A DNA stretch of 64,000 nucleotides from positions 395,953 to 459,952 of the forward strand of contig NZ_MJBI02000002.1 of the NCBI RefSeq assembly GCF_002742385.2, given 5' to 3'. Made by a program: the position numbers and the translations under genes. The notes beneath the pieces were generated by a model. It was given only the letters and a program-made list of their open reading frames with translations, searched no databases and was not told where the DNA came from. This DNA comes from Macrococcoides goetzii (GTDB lineage Bacteria; Bacillota; Bacilli; Staphylococcales; Staphylococcaceae). Of this stretch, positions 26,799 through 36,809 are shown piece by piece (position 1 is the stretch's first letter; each line of letters starts with the position of its first letter).

Positions 26799-28241
26799 AT
26801 GGATTACAATCAAGTTTCAAAAGATATTCTAGCTGCTATCGGTGGCAAAGAAAATATCGATGCAATGGCACACTGTTCAACGCGTTTACGTTTAGCTTTA
26901 AAAGATGAGAGTATCGTAGACCAAAAAGCATTAGATAATATGGATGCGGTAAAAGGGACTTTCTCCACAGGTGGTCAGTATCAAATTATTATCGGTGCAG
27001 GTACAGTAAATACTGTATTTAACGAAATGAGCAAGATCACAGGTATGGATGCTGCTACGAAATCTGAAGTAGCGTCTAAATCTACGAAGAAGATGAACCC
27101 ATTACAACAATTTGTTAAGATGCTTTCAGATATTTTTGTGCCAATAATTCCAGCAATCGTCGCTGGTGGTTTATTGATGGGGATTAACAACTTATTTACA
27201 GCACCAGGATTATTCTATGATGGTAAAACGACAGTTATTGAAGCTAACCCAGGTTTAGCTGGTCTAGCAGACTTCATTAATTTACTTGCTAATGCGCCAT
27301 TCGTCTTCTTACCAATTTTAATCGGATTTAGTGCTGCGAAACGTTTCGGTGGTAACCCGTATCTAGGTGCAGCACTTGGTATGATCTTAGTGCATCCGGC
27401 ATTATTAAATGGTTATGATTTTCCAAAATATATTGCAGCAGGTAAAGAAATTCCAGCTTGGGATTTACTTGGACTGAAAGTTCAAAGTGTAGGGTATCAA
27501 GGTCAAGTGTTACCGATTTTAGTGGCGAGCTGGATTTTAGCGACAATCGAGAAGAACTTACGTAAAGTCACACCGTCTTGGTTAGATAACTTAACAACAC
27601 CATTAATCTCTTTATTTGTAACTGGATTCTTAACATTCCTATTCGTTGGACCGTTAACACGAACAGCAGGTACTTATTTAACAGATGGTTTAACGTGGTT
27701 ATATGAAACAGGTGGATTTGTTGGAGCGATGATCTTCGGATTCTTCTATGCACCAATTGTTATTACAGGTATGCACCACTCATTTATCGCGGTTGAAACG
27801 CAGTTAATTGCAGATGTTGCGAAAACAGGTGGATCATTTATCTTCCCAATCGCTGCAATGAGTAACGTTTCTCAAGGTGCAGCAACGTTAGCAGTATTAT
27901 TCATCACAAAAAATGAAAAGTTAAAAGGTATCGCATCAGCTGCTGGTATCTCTGCTTTATTAGGCATTACAGAACCTGCGATGTTCGGTGTTAACTTAAA
28001 GTTACGCTATCCATTCATTGGCGCGATCATTGGTTCAGCAGTTGGTTCAGCTTACATCGGTTTAATGCAGGTTAAAGCGACAGCTTTAGGTGCTGCAGGT
28101 TTACCGGGTGTTATTTCAATTGCTCCAGGAAGCTATATGAATTATGTTATCGCAATGGCGATTGCAATCGTTACTGCATTTGTGGCAACGTTTATCTTAT
28201 CAAAACGCCCAAAAAATAAAGCGATCGAAGAAGAAGCATAA
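26799..28241 (+). CDS. scrA: PTS sucrose-type permease, EIIBC
   Basis: A 480-residue phosphotransferase permease. The N-terminal EIIB domain carries the phosphorylated Cys26 in AHCSTRLRLAL; the EIIC part has about ten helices with GITEPAMFGVNLK, the conserved Glu-Pro motif. There is no EIIA domain, as usual for sucrose permeases that use EIIA of glucose. Length and the ScrR-like operator favour sucrose over trehalose. It phosphorylates sugar during uptake. It is monocistronic. Confidence 0.85.
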   Translation: MDYNQVSKDILAAIGGKENIDAMAHCSTRLRLALKDESIVDQKALDNMDAVKGTFSTGGQYQIIIGAGTVNTVFNEMSKITGMDAATKSEVASKSTKKMNPLQQFVKMLSDIFVPIIPAIVAGGLLMGINNLFTAPGLFYDGKTTVIEANPGLAGLADFINLLANAPFVFLPILIGFSAAKRFGGNPYLGAALGMILVHPALLNGYDFPKYIAAGKEIPAWDLLGLKVQSVGYQGQVLPILVASWILATIEKNLRKVTPSWLDNLTTPLISLFVTGFLTFLFVGPLTRTAGTYLTDGLTWLYETGGFVGAMIFGFFYAPIVITGMHHSFIAVETQLIADVAKTGGSFIFPIAAMSNVSQGAATLAVLFITKNEKLKGIASAAGISALLGITEPAMFGVNLKLRYPFIGAIIGSAVGSAYIGLMQVKATALGAAGLPGVISIAPGSYMNYVIAMAIAIVTAFVATFILSKRPKNKAIEEEA

Positions 28242-28279
28242 TCGATCAAATTATATGATCAATTGAATATTAAATATTA

Positions 28280-28313
28280 ATAAGGCCAGGACACGTTGTC
28301 CTGGCCTTATTTG
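28280..28313. terminator. Bidirectional terminator
   Basis: A 14-bp perfect stem ATAAGGCCAGGACA/TGTCCTGGCCTTAT lies between convergent scrA and niaR. Confidence 0.92.
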
Positions 28314-28319
28314 TGATGT

Positions 28320-28844
28320 TTACTCATAATCATAAATAAATCCATGTGCTAATAAATCACGTTCTGCATTATCGAGTATCTTTTCGGATTTAGCTGAGAT
28401 TACATGTTCATGTATACCGTATGTGAGTTCTGCAAGCATTCTGCCGTTATCTTCGGTCATATCATTTGAGAATTCATAACAATCTTCTACAGAATTGAGC
28501 ATAAGGTTCGCTGTAATTTTACCGTACACTGGATGATTGACGGATACATTGTCAATCATTGCGCCATTTTCAACGATAATCGTTAATTCTTCTAACATTC
28601 TGCTATTGTCATGTTTTACGGTAATCGTACGTTTATATTTCTCACCTGTTTGAGGTGTTGCTTCAAAGATATATCCTTTCTTTGTCGCTTTAATGCCGAT
28701 TTCTTCTTCACGCAATTTTGCAATATCTGAAACGATGATTTGCCTTGAAACATTAAATTGTTTCGCTAAAGCAGCGCCTGGTATAGCAGCTGTACTTTCT
28801 TTAATCAGTTGTGCAATTTGTCGTCTTCTTTCCTCTGTTTGCAT
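28320..28844 (-). CDS. niaR: Niacin-responsive NAD-synthesis repressor (NiaR/NadR, 3H domain)
   Basis: A 174-residue repressor. Residues 5-60 are a winged helix (AIPGAALAKQFNVSRQIIVSDI). The rest is the 3H domain, named for three His residues, visible in VNHPVYGKI and YGIHEHV; it binds nicotinic acid with a metal. It follows nifS by 12 bases on the same strand and should control both this pair and the divergent nadBCA genes. Confidence 0.9.
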   Translation of the reverse strand: MQTEERRRQIAQLIKESTAAIPGAALAKQFNVSRQIIVSDIAKLREEEIGIKATKKGYIFEATPQTGEKYKRTITVKHDNSRMLEELTIIVENGAMIDNVSVNHPVYGKITANLMLNSVEDCYEFSNDMTEDNGRMLAELTYGIHEHVISAKSEKILDNAERDLLAHGFIYDYE

Positions 28845-28856
28845 AGACTTTCACCT

Positions 28857-29939
28857 TTAAGTTATTTGATTGATGACTTCTAAAAAAGTATTGATTTCTT
28901 CTTCTGTTGTTAATGTACTAAGTGATACTCGAATATATTGATGTACCGAGTAACCTTGCTTTGTAATCAATGTTTCTAAGCCTCTTGAATGCATTGTACC
29001 ATGTCCACATGCAGTTCCGGTAGAGATTAAGATATTGTGTTGTGACAGTTGCTGCATGATATATTGTCCGTCTGTTTTATTGATAAGGATCGGAATAATA
29101 TTTTTAAGCTGTGGTTCGAATTTCATCGGTACGTATAATGCTGGATCGAGCGTAGTAATAATTTTGTGATTGAATTGTTGTATCGTGTCTGATTGTTTAT
29201 AGTCTATCAATGCTTGTGTCATCGCAACAAGTGACGGTACATCCACCGTGCCGTTTCTCATATGATGTTCGTGATGATAGAACGGATTGGTTATGCGCAA
29301 TGCTTCTTCTCTAATTAGAAGAGCACCAATCCCTTTTGGACCGAAAAATTTATGTCCGCTAATTGAAAGTGACGTTACATATTGCGTTGGAATTACTAAC
29401 TTACCAGCTGATTGCACTGCATCAACATGGAATGGAATATTAAATTGATTTGTTAACTCTCCTAATTGTTCAATCGGAAATATATAGCCGGTTTCAGAAC
29501 TAACATGTACGCAGATTATACATGCTATTGCTTCATGATGTTGCTGTATAAATTGTTCTGTCAGAGTTAAATCAATCATGCCGGTCTCATCTTCCGGAAA
29601 ATAACGAATGTCGTAACGATTATGTTGATGTATCGCTGCATAGACAGATGGATGTTCAAATTTAGACGTAAGTACGATTGTTTTATTTGATTCATGATAG
29701 AGATAATTGTTTAAAGCCATTTCGTTTGCATGAGAGCCACTTGTCGATGTCACAAGTGTAAAGTTATCTGTAAAGTATTCGTTCAGTGCATTCTCGCAGT
29801 TGTGTACAATATTTTTAACCATATCGCCACCACTATGTAAACTCTCAGAATTATAATAAAATTTTTGATTTGTATTAAAGTAACGTTGCATTGCACTAGG
29901 AGACATAGGTGTTGTTGCAGCATAATCTAAATTTATCAT
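28857..29939 (-). CDS. nifS: NifS-like cysteine desulfurase for NAD synthesis
   Basis: A 360-residue PLP-dependent desulfurase. The opening INLDYAATTPMSPSAM and ISGHKFFGPKGIGALLI with the PLP Lys are family hallmarks; the active-site loop is STGTACGHG with Cys. In Bacillus the equivalent gene beside nadB supplies sulphur for the NadA iron-sulphur cluster. Divergent from nadB, 81 bases apart. ATG follows AGAGGTAATTCG. Confidence 0.9.
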   Translation of the reverse strand: MINLDYAATTPMSPSAMQRYFNTNQKFYYNSESLHSGGDMVKNIVHNCENALNEYFTDNFTLVTSTSGSHANEMALNNYLYHESNKTIVLTSKFEHPSVYAAIHQHNRYDIRYFPEDETGMIDLTLTEQFIQQHHEAIACIICVHVSSETGYIFPIEQLGELTNQFNIPFHVDAVQSAGKLVIPTQYVTSLSISGHKFFGPKGIGALLIREEALRITNPFYHHEHHMRNGTVDVPSLVAMTQALIDYKQSDTIQQFNHKIITTLDPALYVPMKFEPQLKNIIPILINKTDGQYIMQQLSQHNILISTGTACGHGTMHSRGLETLITKQGYSVHQYIRVSLSTLTTEEEINTFLEVINQIT

Positions 29940-30020
29940 CGAATTACCTCTTGTAATTTTATTGTTTGTATGACAATATAATTGTAAAACTAATGTAAAT
30001 ATATTGTAAAGGTGTTTTTT
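29940..30020. promoter_or_regulatory. Divergent control region of nifS-niaR and nadBCA
   Basis: This 81-bp region must hold both promoters. It contains the inverted repeat ACAAT-ATA-ATTGT (29973-29985), which overlaps a TATAAT (29976-29981) and is a candidate NiaR site. I cannot fix the -35 boxes, so details are uncertain. Confidence 0.45.
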
Positions 30021-31460
30021 ATGTATGATGTAATTATTGTCGGTGGTGGTATTAGCGGACTCAGCCTGTTAAGTTATCTCCCGAAACACTTTAAAGTTGC
30101 TGTCGTGATGGATAGCGACGTTTCCTCAAGTGTGATGGCTCAAGGTGGTATCGCTTCATCTCTATTTGAAGAATCAATTGAAAGTCATGTGCAGGACACA
30201 TATATCGCTGGCTGCAAGTATGGTGATAGTGATGTTATTCGTAAGATGATTGAAACGGGAAATCAATCTGTTCGGGATTTAATAAATAGAGGTATTATGT
30301 TCGATCAGAAAGCAGGACGGATTGATTTAGGTATGGAGGGTGCGCATGTTGTACCTCGCATCTTTCATATGAATCACGATCAGACAGGACAATCCGTTTG
30401 TGCTTTTATGCGTTCGCAACTTCAACCACAAGTTGAAATGATTTATGGTCGTTTAACGGCACTACATAAAGATGTATATGGAAAAGTGTGTGGTATTTCA
30501 GTAGATGACAAAATATTGCCGGGGCAATTTGTTGTACTTGCCACCGGTGGATACAGTGGTATGTTTCAACCTGCCTCGAACCCGAGTTCGTCTGGCGTTT
30601 ATGCTCAAATGCTCGCACTACTTTCAGGGTGTACGTTACGTGACCTTGAAATGATACAGTTTCATCCGACGATGCTTACAATTGATAATAAAGCAATCTG
30701 TCTCGTCTCTGAAGCAGTAAGAGGTGCTGGTGGCGTATTGGTGAATGAACATGGTGAAGCAATTATGGCAAAGTATTTGCAGCGTGATCTGTCACCACGG
30801 CATATTACGAGTTATGAAATATTCAGTCGCATAAAAAATGGAGAACGTATTTATTTGGACATTTCAAACATACACAATTTTGCACAGCAGTTTCCATTCA
30901 TTCACGCACAGTGTGAGCAATTTGGTTTATCGGAACGCATTCCTGTTGCACCGGGTGCACATTACACGATGGGTGGTATAGAAGCAGATGTAAATGGTGC
31001 GACAGCAGTAGAAAACTTATTTGTAATTGGTGAAGCAGCATGTACTGGCTTTCATGGCGCAAATCGACTCGCAAGTAACTCACTGCTGGAAGGACTTGCG
31101 ATGGGGAAATTGCTGGGAGACACATTGATAAATAAAACGTTAACCCCACCAGGCAGAATTTTTTCTACTGTAAATATTCAATATAATAGTGATTTTGATC
31201 ATGAATCATTTATGAAGTATGTAGGTATCGTAAGGGATACTGACAGCTTAAACAAATACTTAAGCACGCTTAATTCAAATGATACTTTAACAGCTTTTGC
31301 ACGCCTTATTGCGGAATGCGCGATAAATCGGACTTCGACACTTGGTGCACATGTGATAAAGGATAAAGATATATCAGACAGCGATAAAACAAATATCGTA
31401 AAACATTTAAATGGAGGAACAACTGTTGAATTTAATTCGCTTAGAACAAAAGTTACGTGA
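30021..31460 (+). CDS. nadB: L-aspartate oxidase
   Basis: A 479-residue flavoprotein that oxidises L-aspartate to iminoaspartate, the first step of quinolinate synthesis. The FAD motif GGGISG is at 8-13; HMNHDQTG, APGAHYTMGGI and HGANRLASNSLLEGL are standard. The ATG at 30021 follows AAAGGTG. The C-terminus (about residue 395 on) is short for the family (often about 520-540), but the core is intact. NadC overlaps its end. Confidence 0.93.
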   Translation: MYDVIIVGGGISGLSLLSYLPKHFKVAVVMDSDVSSSVMAQGGIASSLFEESIESHVQDTYIAGCKYGDSDVIRKMIETGNQSVRDLINRGIMFDQKAGRIDLGMEGAHVVPRIFHMNHDQTGQSVCAFMRSQLQPQVEMIYGRLTALHKDVYGKVCGISVDDKILPGQFVVLATGGYSGMFQPASNPSSSGVYAQMLALLSGCTLRDLEMIQFHPTMLTIDNKAICLVSEAVRGAGGVLVNEHGEAIMAKYLQRDLSPRHITSYEIFSRIKNGERIYLDISNIHNFAQQFPFIHAQCEQFGLSERIPVAPGAHYTMGGIEADVNGATAVENLFVIGEAACTGFHGANRLASNSLLEGLAMGKLLGDTLINKTLTPPGRIFSTVNIQYNSDFDHESFMKYVGIVRDTDSLNKYLSTLNSNDTLTAFARLIAECAINRTSTLGAHVIKDKDISDSDKTNIVKHLNGGTTVEFNSLRTKVT

Positions 31461-32259
31461 TTTTATGGATGAAGATTTATCATATGGAGATTTATCATCA
31501 GCTATCTTTGATAACAATACTACAGGTACGATGCAACTGATTGCTAAAGAAGATGGTTATTTTTGTGGTGAAGATGTTATCTTACGAGGGTTTAATATTT
31601 TAGATAAGTGTGATGTCGTTTGTTTCAAACATGATGGGGATACGTTACATAAGGGTGAGGTTATTGCTAAAATCTCTGGAAAAGTAAAGTATCTATTACA
31701 GGCAGAGCGCACTGTATTAAATATGATTCAACGCATGAGCGGGATTACGACAGAAACGAAAAGGTATATGGAGAAAATAGCACATACGTCAGCTAAAGTG
31801 ACAGATACACGTAAAACAACGCCGGGACTTGGCATGTTTGAAAAATATGCAGTACGTATTGCAGGTGCCAGTAATCACCGTAGAAATCTTAATGACGGAA
31901 TCATGTTAAAGGATAATCACATTGCATTTATGGGTTCAATTGACGCTGCGATGCAAAGTGCAAAAGCATTGCGCGGTCATATGGATAAGATAGAAGTTGA
32001 GATTGAAGATGAAGAAATGCTTAAAGCAGCAATTAAAGCTCAGGCCGATATCATTATGTTTGATAATTGTACGCCGGAATTTATTAAAGCGCATATTCAT
32101 CTTGTACCAGCTCATATCATTACAGAAGCATCTGGTGGAATTAACATCGACACGATCAAAGCGTATGCTGAAGCAGGTGTAGATTATATTTCAGTCGGCA
32201 AGCTATTTCATGGTGCGAATGCATTAGACATTTCTGGAAAGGTGGATATCAATGATTGA
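31426..32259 (+). CDS. nadC: Nicotinate-nucleotide diphosphorylase (carboxylating)
   Basis: A 277-residue enzyme converting quinolinate and PRPP to nicotinate mononucleotide. Motifs seen: [25 protein letters not shown] and VEIEDEEM. An upstream ATG lies inside the GGAGG box, so TTG at 31426 (eight bases downstream) is chosen. It overlaps nadB by 35 bases and nadA by eight, so the three are one translationally linked operon. Confidence 0.93.
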   Translation: MNLIRLEQKLRDFMDEDLSYGDLSSAIFDNNTTGTMQLIAKEDGYFCGEDVILRGFNILDKCDVVCFKHDGDTLHKGEVIAKISGKVKYLLQAERTVLNMIQRMSGITTETKRYMEKIAHTSAKVTDTRKTTPGLGMFEKYAVRIAGASNHRRNLNDGIMLKDNHIAFMGSIDAAMQSAKALRGHMDKIEVEIEDEEMLKAAIKAQADIIMFDNCTPEFIKAHIHLVPAHIITEASGGINIDTIKAYAEAGVDYISVGKLFHGANALDISGKVDIND

Positions 32260-33343
32260 TTTATTAAAGTCAGGACAAATGCCTGAACAATATTTACAAA
32301 TGCCGAAAGAGGCGCTTGAAGCAAGGGTGAAAGAAGTAAAAAGTTTGCTTGGTGATGATTTATTCATTCCTTGTCATCATTATCAAAAAGATGAAGTGGT
32401 ACAATTTGCTGATGCGATAGGTGATTCGTTAGAACTTGCAAATATTTGTAAGACGAATACAGCGAAGTACATCGCATTTTGTGGTGTACACTTTATGGCA
32501 GAAACTGCTGATATGCTGACAAACAATGATCAGATTGTCTTGTTACCAGACTTAAGAGCAGGTTGTTCGATGGCAGATATGGCGAATATCCATCAGGTGG
32601 AACGTTGTGACGCATATTTAAAAGCTGAATTTAATATCGACTGTCTGCCGTTGACTTATGTCAATTCTACCGCAGCAATTAAAGCGTTTGTCGGTAGGAA
32701 AGATGGAGCATGTTTAACAAGTGGTAACGCACATAAAGTAGTAAGCTGGGCACTTGCGCAGGATGAAATCATACTCTTCTTACCAGACCAGCATTTAGGA
32801 CGCAATACAGCATATGATTTAGGTGTTCCGTTAGAACAGATGGCAATCTATGATCCGATCCAAAATAAACTTGAATATGATGGTGATATGTGTGATTTAC
32901 GTATCATTTTATGGAAAGGGCATTGCTCAGTGCATGAGAAATTTACGGTGCAAAATATAGCCCAAGTAAGAAAGCAGCATCCAGATATGCGCATTATTGT
33001 TCATCCTGAATGTACTTTTGAAGTCGTTCAGCAAAGTGATGATGCAGGATCTACACGAAAAATCCTGGAAGAAATTACGAATGCAGCACCTGGCACTAAG
33101 TGGGCAATCGGTACAGAAATGAACTTAGTTAATCGCATTATAAAGCAAAATCCAGATAAAGAAATCATCTCACTTAATCCATTTATGTGTGCATGTCTGA
33201 CGATGAATCGTATCGATTTACCACATCTTGTATGGTGTCTCGATAAGATAATGGAACATAACTTTGAAAACCAGATTACAGTAGATCAGGAAACGACGAC
33301 CTATGCACTAAAAGCATTAGATAAAATGTTATCTCTGCAGTAA
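32252..33343 (+). CDS. nadA: Quinolinate synthase
   Basis: A 363-residue iron-sulphur enzyme that condenses iminoaspartate with dihydroxyacetone phosphate to form quinolinate. Cluster Cys are visible in [18 protein letters not shown] and FMCACLTMN. The N-terminal [14 protein letters not shown] and the last motif are typical of the Bacillus type. It closes the nadBCA operon; a terminator is not obvious immediately after it. Confidence 0.94.
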   Translation: MIDLLKSGQMPEQYLQMPKEALEARVKEVKSLLGDDLFIPCHHYQKDEVVQFADAIGDSLELANICKTNTAKYIAFCGVHFMAETADMLTNNDQIVLLPDLRAGCSMADMANIHQVERCDAYLKAEFNIDCLPLTYVNSTAAIKAFVGRKDGACLTSGNAHKVVSWALAQDEIILFLPDQHLGRNTAYDLGVPLEQMAIYDPIQNKLEYDGDMCDLRIILWKGHCSVHEKFTVQNIAQVRKQHPDMRIIVHPECTFEVVQQSDDAGSTRKILEEITNAAPGTKWAIGTEMNLVNRIIKQNPDKEIISLNPFMCACLTMNRIDLPHLVWCLDKIMEHNFENQITVDQETTTYALKALDKMLSLQ

Positions 33344-33409
33344 TCGTTATAAATGTAATAAATCTATAAATACATTATAATAAACATAATGTTGAATGGA
33401 GGAATTACA

Positions 33410-33820
33410 ATGAATAAATGGGTAAAAAGAGGATTAGTAGTCGGCGCGTTAACAGTTGGTGCCGTACAAGGCGTTAAATATTTAGAGAAAAACGAGATGG
33501 TTAAAAAACGTCTGAATGATTTAAAGAACGTTAAAGAATATAACGACTTACGTAAAGCGATTATGGAAGTTGTTCATGCGTTTAACAACAACAACGCACC
33601 ACGTCTAGAACAACAATTCCAGAACAATGATTTTGTTACTGATCAGACTGAACCGACAAATAATGTGCAGGAAGAAACAATTGGTGAAGCGGTAAAACGC
33701 GTGTTAGATACACCAGTTGTAACGAATTTAATCAGCGATAAAGCAGATATCGATATGATGAAAGATTTAATCGATGAAACAGCTGAAGTTGAAAAGCTAA
33801 TCAGAAGCTGGTTTAACTAA
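33410..33820 (+). CDS. Hypothetical protein with N-terminal hydrophobic segment
   Basis: A 136-residue protein. Residues 4-22 (KWVKRGLVVGALTVGAVQG) are hydrophobic and could be a membrane anchor or uncleaved signal; the rest is charged and helical, with a central Asn/Gln-rich patch (FNNNNAP). I do not recognise a family. ATG at 33410 follows TGGAGGAAT. It is monocistronic, with a clear terminator. Confidence 0.7.
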   Translation: MNKWVKRGLVVGALTVGAVQGVKYLEKNEMVKKRLNDLKNVKEYNDLRKAIMEVVHAFNNNNAPRLEQQFQNNDFVTDQTEPTNNVQEETIGEAVKRVLDTPVVTNLISDKADIDMMKDLIDETAEVEKLIRSWFN

Positions 33821-33824
33821 AAAG

Positions 33825-33856
33825 GTTGAGACAAAATTTTGTCTCAATCTTTTTAT
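33825..33856 (+). terminator. Rho-independent terminator (shared stem type)
   Basis: The near-perfect stem TTGAGACAAAA/TTTTGTCTCAA is followed by TCTTTTT. The stem matches those at 2855 and 35102. Confidence 0.9.
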
Positions 33857-34317
33857 ATTTCCAGTCTATAAATATATTGTTCACCTAAAGCGCCCTCAAT
33901 GCGACGACCTGTATCTTCGAAGTCAACACGTTCATATAGTTTTTGTGCTGGGATATTGGCATGGTTTACACCAAGAACAATAGATTTGACATGTGTAAAA
34001 TGTTTCCTAATGTAAAACGGTAATTGCAGCATTGCATGTTTACCATGCCCTTTTCCGCTATATGAATGATCCATAATCAGACTAGTAAGCAGTAAAGATT
34101 GTTTTTCATCTGTATACTGAAATCTTCTATCAGTACGATGCAATAAGAAGAAACCAATCGGCTGATTTCGATTAATAATTACGACACCATGTACATTATC
34201 GTTTATTTCTTCGATACTATATTCTGGTAATTGTGTATACTTTAAAGCTTCAGCTGGTTGATAGAATTGCTTTAATCTCTCTTTGTACTGCTCATCATAT
34301 GGAACCAATTGAACCAT
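33853..34317 (-). CDS. GNAT-family N-acetyltransferase
   Basis: A 154-residue acetyltransferase. The acetyl-CoA loop is YSGKGHGKHAML, preceded by strand LLLTSLIMD and followed by GVNHANIPAQKLYERVDFEDTGRRIEG, the C-terminal half of the fold. Such enzymes acetylate small amines, peptides or antibiotics; no substrate can be given. The ATG follows GAGGTG. Its 3' end overlaps the terminator of the convergent gene. Confidence 0.85.
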   Translation of the reverse strand: MVQLVPYDEQYKERLKQFYQPAEALKYTQLPEYSIEEINDNVHGVVIINRNQPIGFFLLHRTDRRFQYTDEKQSLLLTSLIMDHSYSGKGHGKHAMLQLPFYIRKHFTHVKSIVLGVNHANIPAQKLYERVDFEDTGRRIEGALGEQYIYRLEI

Positions 34318-34403
34318 CTTCGCACCTCGAATAACAATAAATTTTTATTATTACTTTTTTTACTATATTATTAATATAACAGAATTTTTTATGAGGTGAA
34401 AAG

Positions 34404-35123
34404 ATGTTTATCAAAAGTATTGCATCAAATTTTAAGCCACATGAAGCAACACCTTATTATATGAAAATCCCTGCGATAAAAAAATTAGAACGTATTGATT
34501 TAACCAATCCAGTAACCATCATCGTCGGAGAAAATGGTACAGGGAAATCAACTTTAATAGAAGCGATTGCAGTTAATTATGGGTTAAATCCGGAAGGTGG
34601 AGGTAAGAACTTTAACTTTGCAACGAAACATTCACATGCAGGATTATATGAAGAAATAAGACTTGGAAAGATGGGTGTACCGAGCGATACATTCTTTCTA
34701 CGTGCTGAAGGATTTTATAATGTGGCAACTGAAATTGAGCGACTTAATGCGATTGACGGTAGACTGCTCAACAGTTATGGTGGTAAAAGTTTGCATGATC
34801 AATCCCACGGTGAATCATTTCTAGCGTTACTTAAATATCGATTTCGAGCGAAAGGTTTATATATTTTAGACGAGCCGGAAAGTGCTTTATCACCGATGCG
34901 TCAAATGTCGATGATTGTTAGGATCAATGACTTAGTAAAGCGTGGTGCACAGTTTATTATCGCAACGCATTCTCCAATTATTATGGCGTATCCAGGTGCT
35001 GATATTATACAGTTAAATGATGATGGATATGAACGAATTGATTACAGAGAAACAGAACATTATATCGTTACAAAGGCATTTATCGATAAACCAGAAAAGA
35101 TGATTGAGACTTTATTAGAATAG
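34404..35123 (+). CDS. AAA/ABC-type ATPase
   Basis: A 239-residue ATPase. Walker A GENGTGKST is at 42-50, an SMC/ABC-like signature SHGES at 134-138, Walker B GLYILDEPES at 151-160 and the switch His in IATHSPIIMAYPG. It lacks membrane helices. This is the stand-alone group related to RecF/SbcC and ABC ATPases (AAA_15/21-like) with unknown role, possibly DNA maintenance. The 3' end forms part of its terminator. Confidence 0.82.
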   Translation: MFIKSIASNFKPHEATPYYMKIPAIKKLERIDLTNPVTIIVGENGTGKSTLIEAIAVNYGLNPEGGGKNFNFATKHSHAGLYEEIRLGKMGVPSDTFFLRAEGFYNVATEIERLNAIDGRLLNSYGGKSLHDQSHGESFLALLKYRFRAKGLYILDEPESALSPMRQMSMIVRINDLVKRGAQFIIATHSPIIMAYPGADIIQLNDDGYERIDYRETEHYIVTKAFIDKPEKMIETLLE

Positions 35124-35142
35124 TCTCAATCATCTTTTTATA
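35102..35142 (+). terminator. Terminator overlapping the ATPase stop codon
   Basis: The stem GATTGAGACT/AGTCTCAATC (35102-35111, 35121-35130) spans the stop codon; a T run follows at 35134. Confidence 0.82.
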
Positions 35143-35956
35143 ATGTGATGATTTCTTCTTTTAAATTGAGGTCATGACTTGTTAATATTTTCTTACATAG
35201 AGGATCTTTACTTACGTTATTAATCCAGAGTAACGCCTTCTTTAAATCATAGTGATTCATCACATGAGCTGGAATAATAATATCTTCATAAGATGCATTG
35301 ACCAGTGCAGCATCACTCGTGATTAAAATATATTCTCCGGCATTATTCATTACTTTCACCATAAATAAACCAACGCTGTGACCTGGAGCATGGATGAGCT
35401 GTACTGTCTTATCTCCGAAGAGATCATATGATTGGCCACTAGGTCCAATGCCCGTTTGGTCAAACTCAAAGCATGTTAAATCTATATCATCCCATAACTT
35501 TTGAAGATAACGTATTACGCGTTTATTGGATTCTAATATTTCTTCACGACTTGCAAATATATATTTGGCATCTTTAACCTGACGTACGCCGCTTACGTGA
35601 TCGCTATGTAGATGTGTGAGTAACACATAATCTAAGTCGTCTGGTAATATTCCTCTTTTACTGAGCTGCTCGTCTATCGATTGTCCTTCAGGTAATGTAG
35701 CGCTATGAATGAGTCGCTGTAACCCCAACTCTTTATGTTCTTCTTTGCGCACGCGTTTATGCCAGCCTGTATCAACAAGTATTAATCCTTTCGGGTGTTC
35801 AATCAGAAAACATGCGATAGGATATGTTTTACGGTTTTTCTTACATGAAATAAAACCAAGATTTGTAAGTGGATTTAGGGATTTAGTTTGTGTCGTAACA
35901 GTACGGTCGACAGTAATAAACCCTGTCTGAATAACATGTATATTCATTTTTGACAC
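35138..35956 (-). CDS. Metallo-beta-lactamase fold hydrolase (N-acyl homoserine lactonase-like)
   Basis: A 272-residue hydrolase. The metal-binding motif HLHSDHVSG has His115, His117, Asp119 and His120; later ligands lie in HAPGHSVG and TSDAA. This arrangement is typical of the AiiA-like lactonase group, but the family also contains other esterases. The GTG start follows GGAGGG by six bases. In a Gram-positive bacterium a true quorum-quenching role is not established. Confidence 0.8.
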   Translation of the reverse strand: MSKMNIHVIQTGFITVDRTVTTQTKSLNPLTNLGFISCKKNRKTYPIACFLIEHPKGLILVDTGWHKRVRKEEHKELGLQRLIHSATLPEGQSIDEQLSKRGILPDDLDYVLLTHLHSDHVSGVRQVKDAKYIFASREEILESNKRVIRYLQKLWDDIDLTCFEFDQTGIGPSGQSYDLFGDKTVQLIHAPGHSVGLFMVKVMNNAGEYILITSDAALVNASYEDIIIPAHVMNHYDLKKALLWINNVSKDPLCKKILTSHDLNLKEEIITL

Positions 35957-36078
35957 GTAAATCCCTCCATTCCAGATAATATTACAACTAGCGTATCATA
36001 TTATTTATAAAATAGTATTCCTTTATTGTTACAATTTGTTAAAGATGTATTAAAAAAAAGATACTCTAAAAGAGCATC

Positions 36079-36591
36079 TTATTTTATCGGACCATCGACA
36101 TCTTTAAAAGTATCAATACCGAAAGGAAATACATTATTTTTTATATTGGTTTTAAGTTCCTGCAGTGAAACGAGTGCAAAATTGGTTAACTGCAAGGGAT
36201 AGTTATATCGTTTCGTACTATCTAAAAACATATCGTTATTTCTTAAAAACCATTGTCCTGTATTCGATTTGACATAATCCATATCCAGATCGATATATGT
36301 AATGTTACCTTCATCATCCATTTGGCAAGGTGTAGAAATATTACAAAAAATCTTAACAGGTTTATAATGTTCATCGATTGAAATTGAAACTGTATATCCG
36401 TGATATTTAGAGAGAAAATGAAGCGTATCGTAATCGAGTAAATATTCTTCGTCTTTTATAAAATGTTTAAGTAAAGAATTTTTTTCGCATACTACGAAAA
36501 AGTAATGTGGTGTTTCAGAAAGCAATTTCCCTTCTACTTCTACGTGAGGTCTATCTGGATATTTATGTGATTTTATCTTTACAGTATTCAC
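36079..36591 (-). CDS. DUF402-family protein (possible nucleoside diphosphatase)
   Basis: A 170-residue protein. The segment FCNISTPCQMDDEGNITYIDLDMDYV, summarised by YIDLDMD, matches the DUF402 acidic metal-binding core, as in staphylococcal Sa1684-like nucleoside di/triphosphatases. The N-terminal half is divergent. Start GTG follows GGAGGT by eight bases. Monocistronic. Gap 36592-36809 shows no gene and no site I can name. Confidence 0.65.
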   Translation of the reverse strand: MNTVKIKSHKYPDRPHVEVEGKLLSETPHYFFVVCEKNSLLKHFIKDEEYLLDYDTLHFLSKYHGYTVSISIDEHYKPVKIFCNISTPCQMDDEGNITYIDLDMDYVKSNTGQWFLRNNDMFLDSTKRYNYPLQLTNFALVSLQELKTNIKNNVFPFGIDTFKDVDGPIK

Positions 36592-36809
36592 TATCTGGAC
36601 CTCCTAATTTGATGTGTAGGTTTATTATAATATGAAATCGTTTTCTATGCATTGATTTCAACAGTTCTCTTTAATAATGTCATAAATTCGAGAAATTTTA
36701 AACCGTAACTCTATATATTCTTTTAAATCTTACATAATCTTTAAAGTGTTGTAACATAACTGTACTGAATATTCGTTATGATAAATATAACAAATCAACG
36801 AGGTGGGTT

